DNA of 64,000 nucleotides, taken from positions 99,601-163,600 of the forward strand of contig NZ_NSEA01000013.1 in NCBI RefSeq assembly GCF_002734285.1, read 5' to 3'. Positions 62,816 through 64,000 of this stretch are shown here, one piece after another. The stretch comes from Fredinandcohnia onubensis. Its GTDB lineage: Bacteria > Bacillota > Bacilli > Bacillales > Bacillaceae_L. The first letter of the stretch is position 1. Every line of letters starts with the position of its first letter. A program made the position numbers and the translations under genes. Below the pieces are notes generated by a model that saw nothing but the letters and a program-made list of their open reading frames with translations, was not told the origin of the DNA and ran no database searches.

Positions 62816-63157
62816 TCAACAATATCCTCCTTCGCTATTCTCGCAACCCATCCATCGTGTTTTTTTTGACTGATAACACGCTACATAATAATATGGGTAA
62901 TAATACGGCAACACTTCGTATTTTAGATGTTCAAGTGCCTCTATATAGTCAACATCACCAGGAATGCCTTTTAGATGCATTTCAATAATGTGTCGACCTC
63001 GCTCATCATGCTGCTCCCTAATAAACTCCGGCTTAGGTTTTTGTTCTCGCGCCATTCGCTTCCATTTCCCTACGTCTCCCTGGAGTTTTTTTATATGTGC
63101 CTTTTGTCGTTTAATCTCTTCCTGTAATTGTTCTTCCATTGTTTTTTCTTTAATCAC
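62816..63157 (-). CDS. Coiled-coil protein of the integrase operon
   Basis: A 113-residue protein. Residues 6-40 form a charged coiled coil (EEQLQEEIKRQKAHIKKLQGDVGKWKRMARE). A compact region follows (EFIREQHDERGRHIIEMHLKGIPGDVDYIEALEHLKYEVLPYYYPYYYVACY) with several aromatic residues and three cysteines at the end. GTG at 63157 after AGGAGAGG. It lies between the integrase and another small gene, and is probably an accessory protein of the same mobile element. Function unknown. Confidence 0.65.
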   Translation of the reverse strand: MIKEKTMEEQLQEEIKRQKAHIKKLQGDVGKWKRMAREQKPKPEFIREQHDERGRHIIEMHLKGIPGDVDYIEALEHLKYEVLPYYYPYYYVACYQSKKTRWMGCENSEGGYC

Positions 63158-63172
63158 TAAAAACCTCTCCTT

Positions 63173-64000
63173 TTATCGCATGTATCGTTCTGCGAGATCC
63201 CATCTGTCCTCACCATGGCCAATCTCTTCGTGTACCTGGTCAATCGCACCTTTTAATAGATTGTAAACTTTGATATCTTGTTCGGTTAAAATGCTATAAT
63301 CAGCTTTTCTCCCTTGGTCCCTGTTTTTCATAATACGTTCTAACATCACTTCTCCCTCATTGGTGATTCCTTTTTCTCTTAATAATTCTCGCAACCTATC
63401 ACGACAATACAAGTGCCTAAACCCATGGGTTCCCCGGCCATTTTGGTCTATACCTACTTTTTTACAAGCTGCATTTACAGCACTTCTTACAGTAGCAACC
63501 TTAACAGATACAACCGTACTGTCTGGCTCTTTATCTTTTAGTATTAGGATTAATTTTTCCTGAAATTTTGGAGGTACAGGTGTTTTCCTATGACGTCCTC
63601 CTTTTGTGATTCCAGTGGCTTCTTCAGATGAAATATTGAGTACCCATACCCCCGAAGATTCCTTGAAATGTTTAACCTTGATTTTGCATGATTCACGCAC
63701 TCTTAATCCCATATATCTCATAAGGTTTACTGAATCCTGAACATTGACAGATAAAAAAGGAAGCATTGATTCAAATTCTTCGGATGAATAACTGCGATTT
63801 TCCGCTTTTTTCAACTCACGCCAATTAGTAATCCTTTTTTCAGGAACGAAGATAATAGGTTTTAACCCTCGATCTAGGCTTCGAATTTCCATTCCCTTCT
63901 GCAAGTGCCTTAGTGCAGTTTCAACATTTTGTTTATGGCCAGGAGAGCGTTCTAATGCCGTTAAGTGTTCTAAATATGTTATGTAGTGTTCTTCTTTCAA
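63173..64000 (-). CDS. Tyrosine recombinase/integrase (start at or beyond window edge)
   Basis: At least 275 residues. The catalytic domain has R100 in RYMGLRVRES, the GTHGFRHLYCRDRL box with H and R, and a late candidate nucleophile in GRKADYSILTEQD. The usual second His before the Tyr is not obvious. An N-terminal helical core-binding-like part covers residues 1-75. A TTG sits exactly at the window edge, so the frame may extend further. The two small genes after it are spaced by 1 and 15 bases, forming an operon. It would integrate or excise the element whose replication gene is now broken. Confidence 0.8.
   Translation of the reverse strand: MKEEHYITYLEHLTALERSPGHKQNVETALRHLQKGMEIRSLDRGLKPIIFVPEKRITNWRELKKAENRSYSSEEFESMLPFLSVNVQDSVNLMRYMGLRVRESCKIKVKHFKESSGVWVLNISSEEATGITKGGRHRKTPVPPKFQEKLILILKDKEPDSTVVSVKVATVRSAVNAACKKVGIDQNGRGTHGFRHLYCRDRLRELLREKGITNEGEVMLERIMKNRDQGRKADYSILTEQDIKVYNLLKGAIDQVHEEIGHGEDRWDLAERYMR

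Overview
The window looks like chromosomal DNA of a low-GC Gram-positive endospore-former relative (Bacillaceae). The support is the AAGGAGG-type ribosome binding sites, frequent TTG and GTG starts, U-tailed intrinsic terminators, a preQ1-I riboswitch on queF, a CwlO-like NlpC/P60 hydrolase, a YkuD-type L,D-transpeptidase, YwmB-like and YlmA-like proteins, and LexA (DinR)-type and CodY-like boxes. The genus cannot be fixed from this sequence alone. No rRNA, tRNA or CRISPR array was seen.

Layout. 0-10 kb: end of an ABC ATPase gene, an HD/(p)ppGpp-hydrolase-like protein, a polar amino acid ABC importer, an orphan pair of peptide-type permeases, small membrane proteins, and a CoA-transferase with a LytTR regulator. 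10-15.8 kb: a DinB-fold protein, a 53-bp tandem repeat array, phased palindromes around an AbrB-type permease and a thioesterase, the CwlO-like hydrolase and an MFS exporter. 15.8-23.5 kb: a seven-gene operon (peptide-binding lipoprotein, two permeases, two ATPases, M20 peptidase, ATP-grasp ligase). 23.7-32.4 kb: queF with its riboswitch, a CoA-disulfide-reductase-like enzyme, a Glu/Leu-type dehydrogenase, DUF2207, HAD, DUF2087 and GIY-YIG proteins, with many small dispersed repeats and a 52-bp hairpin array. 32.4-54.3 kb: mostly housekeeping genes (YbaK deacylase, YkuD, a LexA-box-controlled mini operon, PepF, MFS, a TetR/ABC efflux operon, a holin-like protein, an ECF sigma/anti-sigma pair, IlvE, a Gfo/Idh dehydrogenase, YlmA). 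54.3-64 kb: an accessory region with two tyrosine recombinases, a broken plasmid-type replication gene, a truncated VanZ-like gene and several unrecognised secreted proteins.

Most striking observations. (1) A single 613-codon frame joins a tyrosine recombinase catalytic domain to an almost complete tyrosine phenol-lyase, with the key residues of both kept. (2) Three unrelated intergenic arrays carry a palindrome about every 51-59 bp, close to five helical turns. (3) A promoter with a LexA-type box between its -35 and -10 drives a small WYL-like protein and a protein that is only the LexA DNA-binding domain. (4) Two loci in the accessory region pair a secreted protein with a divergent small membrane protein, an arrangement like toxin and immunity genes.

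How parts work together (inference). The peptide importer operon probably takes up short peptides that its own M20 peptidase trims and its ATP-grasp ligase re-conjugates. The TetR protein probably controls its own ABC-2 exporter operon through two operators flanking one promoter. The LytTR protein probably controls the neighbouring CoA-transferase. The accessory end of the window looks like the eroded remains of one or more integrated elements.
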